DNA from: Lentzea tibetensis | GTDB lineage: Bacteria > Actinomycetota > Actinomycetes > Mycobacteriales > Pseudonocardiaceae | Length of the DNA stretch: 64,000 nt | Reading direction: 5' to 3' | Assembly (NCBI RefSeq): GCF_007845675.1 | Contig: NZ_VOBR01000024.1 | Span: forward strand, 79,744-143,743 | Shown: piece by piece, positions 62,937-64,000 of the stretch | Numbering within the stretch: position 1 is the stretch's first letter | Layout: the number at the start of each line of letters is the position of its first letter | Program-made: the position numbers and the translations under genes | Notes under the pieces: model-generated | The model's database searches: none | Seen by the model: only the letters and a program-made list of their open reading frames with translations | What the model was told of the DNA's origin: nothing

Positions 62937-63055
62937 GTGCTCACTCCTCCACGATCGGGGTCAGAACCTGCGTGGATGCTACCGAGGGGATACCCGTTTG
63001 TTGGCCCCCAGAGGGGTTATGTATTCTTCTCCCCGCACCGCCGCTAGCGGTGTGG

Positions 63056-63139
63056 GGCGGGTTGCCCGAGCGGCCAATGGGAGCGGACTGTAAATCCGTC
63101 GCGAAAGCTACAGAGGTTCGAATCCTCTACCCGCCACCA
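63056..63139 (+). tRNA. tRNA-Tyr (anticodon GTA)
   Basis: The acceptor stem is GGCGGGT/ACCCGCC. The anticodon arm has GACTGTAAATCC, anticodon GTA, and a class II variable arm is present. The T-arm is AGAGGTTCGAATCCTCT. The 3' ACCA is encoded at 63136-63139. A terminator follows. Confidence 0.95.
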
Positions 63140-63145
63140 GACATG

Positions 63146-63184
63146 AAGACACCCTGTTCGCAGAATGTGCGAGCAGGGTGTCTT
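63146..63184 (+). terminator. Terminator after tRNA-Tyr
   Basis: AAGACACCCTG (63146-63156) pairs perfectly with CAGGGTGTCTT (63174-63184), with an inner TCGCA/TGCGA stem, followed by CGTTT. Confidence 0.85.
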
Positions 63185-63224
63185 CGTTTATGTCGTGGCG
63201 CTGAAAGATGCACGTCGCGGGCTG

Positions 63225-63863
63225 TCACGCCAGCTGGGTCGTGAGGCCTGCCGCGCCCTCGCCGTGCAGACGCGAGAGGGCTGTCAAGCGGCCGGTCAGC
63301 ACCATGAGCAGAGCCTCCATCGGTCCCCGGACCTCTGCGCCCGTGCCTGCCGACCAGTCGCAGTCGGTCGCGGACAGCCGGTACCCGGCGAACTTCTTCC
63401 GCGCGTGGAACGGCCAGCCGCGCGACCACACGCGGTCGGCGGCCGCCGCGGCCGCGTCCTGAGCCAGTGGCAGCGGCCGGTCCAGCGGGACCGCGATGTC
63501 CTGGCTGTGCACCAGGTTGTCGATCAGCACCTCTGCCGCGCCGACACCCGGCGGGTGCTTGTGCGTCCCGATCAGTGCGCGGATCTCGGCGACGAGCTGC
63601 GTGGTCGGCCGGGTGGCGTGCTCGACCGCCGTGAGGTGGATGAGCCGGTTCACGTCGCCTCGAGCCTTGAGCAGCACGACCAGGGACCGGCCGACGTCGG
63701 GAGTGCACTGCCAGGCGAGGTGGCCCGCGACGTCCCGCACCGTCCAGCCGGAGCAGAGGGACGGCCGGGCCCACTCGTCGTCGGAGAGCTGTTCGAGCAG
63801 TTCCGCGGTCCGCGCCCGCTGGGCGTTGATCGCCGGCCAGATCCGGTCGAGGTCCACGGCCAC
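63225..63863 (-). CDS. Maleylpyruvate isomerase-family, mycothiol-dependent enzyme (DinB fold)
   Basis: The predicted protein has 212 residues. The N-terminal helical bundle contains the MDMPI-type signature DDEWARPSLCSGWTVRDVAGHLA and a later VLIDNLVHSQDIAVPLDRP with metal-binding His residues. The C-terminal part carries a small beta region. Such enzymes use mycothiol or a divalent metal; the substrate is unknown. The ATG at 63863 starts the conserved N-terminus. Confidence 0.78.
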   Translation of the reverse strand: MAVDLDRIWPAINAQRARTAELLEQLSDDEWARPSLCSGWTVRDVAGHLAWQCTPDVGRSLVVLLKARGDVNRLIHLTAVEHATRPTTQLVAEIRALIGTHKHPPGVGAAEVLIDNLVHSQDIAVPLDRPLPLAQDAAAAAADRVWSRGWPFHARKKFAGYRLSATDCDWSAGTGAEVRGPMEALLMVLTGRLTALSRLHGEGAAGLTTQLA

Positions 63864-63915
63864 TCCACCTAGTTGTGATGTCCAGGGACGTTGTCCCGGT
63901 TTGGGCGGGTGACGG

Positions 63916-63994
63916 CCTGTCGTGAAGACAGGTGAAGGCCTCTGGTTGTGAAGTGGAGCTGTCGAGGAACCGCTTCACATGTCCGGAGGCCTTC
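63916..63994. repeat. Long inverted-repeat region at the window edge
   Basis: GAAGGCCTCTGG (63934-63945) pairs with CCGGAGGCCTTC (63983-63994) with one mismatch. Inside it GTGAAGTGG (63948-63956) pairs with CCGCTTCAC (63970-63978), also with one mismatch. A smaller CCTGTC/GACAGG stem precedes. An open frame begins at ATG 63979 and leaves the window. The pattern resembles the leader of an insertion-sequence transposase gene, but the evidence is cut off. Confidence 0.35.
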
Positions 63995-64000
63995 GTGTCC

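Overview
The window is high-GC actinobacterial DNA. It carries the menaquinone, complex I, phenylacetate and KorAB genes of an aerobic mycelial actinomycete, with the GTG/TTG starts and short 1-4 base gene overlaps typical of that group. The order menA-menE-menB-menD, then mgtA-like glycosyltransferase, menG, menJ and a polyprenyl diphosphate synthase follows the Mycobacterium men locus. The overall gene set suggests a Pseudonocardiaceae-type organism. The genus is an inference; no rRNA gene is present.

Layout: (1) 1-5600 is an accessory region with the C-terminal end of a SARP-type regulator, a secreted beta-helix protein, an NB-ARC/TPR STAND protein, and a small HicA-like/HTH pair under a promoter full of GTCGACAAG boxes. 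(2) 5.8-14.5 kb holds tRNA-Leu(GAG) and menA, menE, menB, menD and menF, with two secreted proteins between them. (3) 14.5-18.7 kb is a small membrane protein followed by the complete phenylacetyl-CoA epoxidase operon paaABCDE. (4) 18.68-19.13 kb is the most unusual part: a 34-codon gene with its own promoter and terminator, then two tandem tRNA-like genes with identical, non-canonical 68-nt architecture (Trp-type CCA and Ala-type UGC) in which the D-arm is a mini-hairpin. (5) 19-27.8 kb has a secreted phosphodiesterase, an inositol-phosphatase-like enzyme, two GT4 glycosyltransferases, menG, menJ and a secreted amidase. (6) 28-44.7 kb is the 14-gene nuoA-N operon behind two perfect CRP-type sites, followed by the polyprenyl synthase for the menaquinone tail. 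(7) 44.7-58 kb has rarD, a long acidic membrane-anchored protein with a sunset-like C-terminus, korAB, an enoyl-CoA hydratase, an Lrp regulator divergent from a dimethylargininase-like gene, an HNH nuclease, a LRV-repeat protein and a lytic transglycosylase behind a structured leader. (8) 58-64 kb has a LysR regulator divergent from an orphan NuoB/NuoC/ferredoxin trio, then htpX, rmlA, yajQ-family, tRNA-Tyr and a mycothiol-dependent-isomerase-like gene.

Working together: MenF, MenD, MenE and MenB make the naphthoquinone ring, and MenA attaches the prenyl chain built by the polyprenyl synthase. MenG methylates and MenJ reduces the tail. The resulting menaquinone is the electron acceptor of the adjacent complex I. 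menC and menH are not in the window. PaaABCDE feeds phenylacetate carbon into central metabolism.

Main candidates for something undescribed: the tandem mini-tRNAs with their neighbouring 34-codon gene, the HicA-like/HTH module, and the LysR-linked orphan NuoBCI-like trio.
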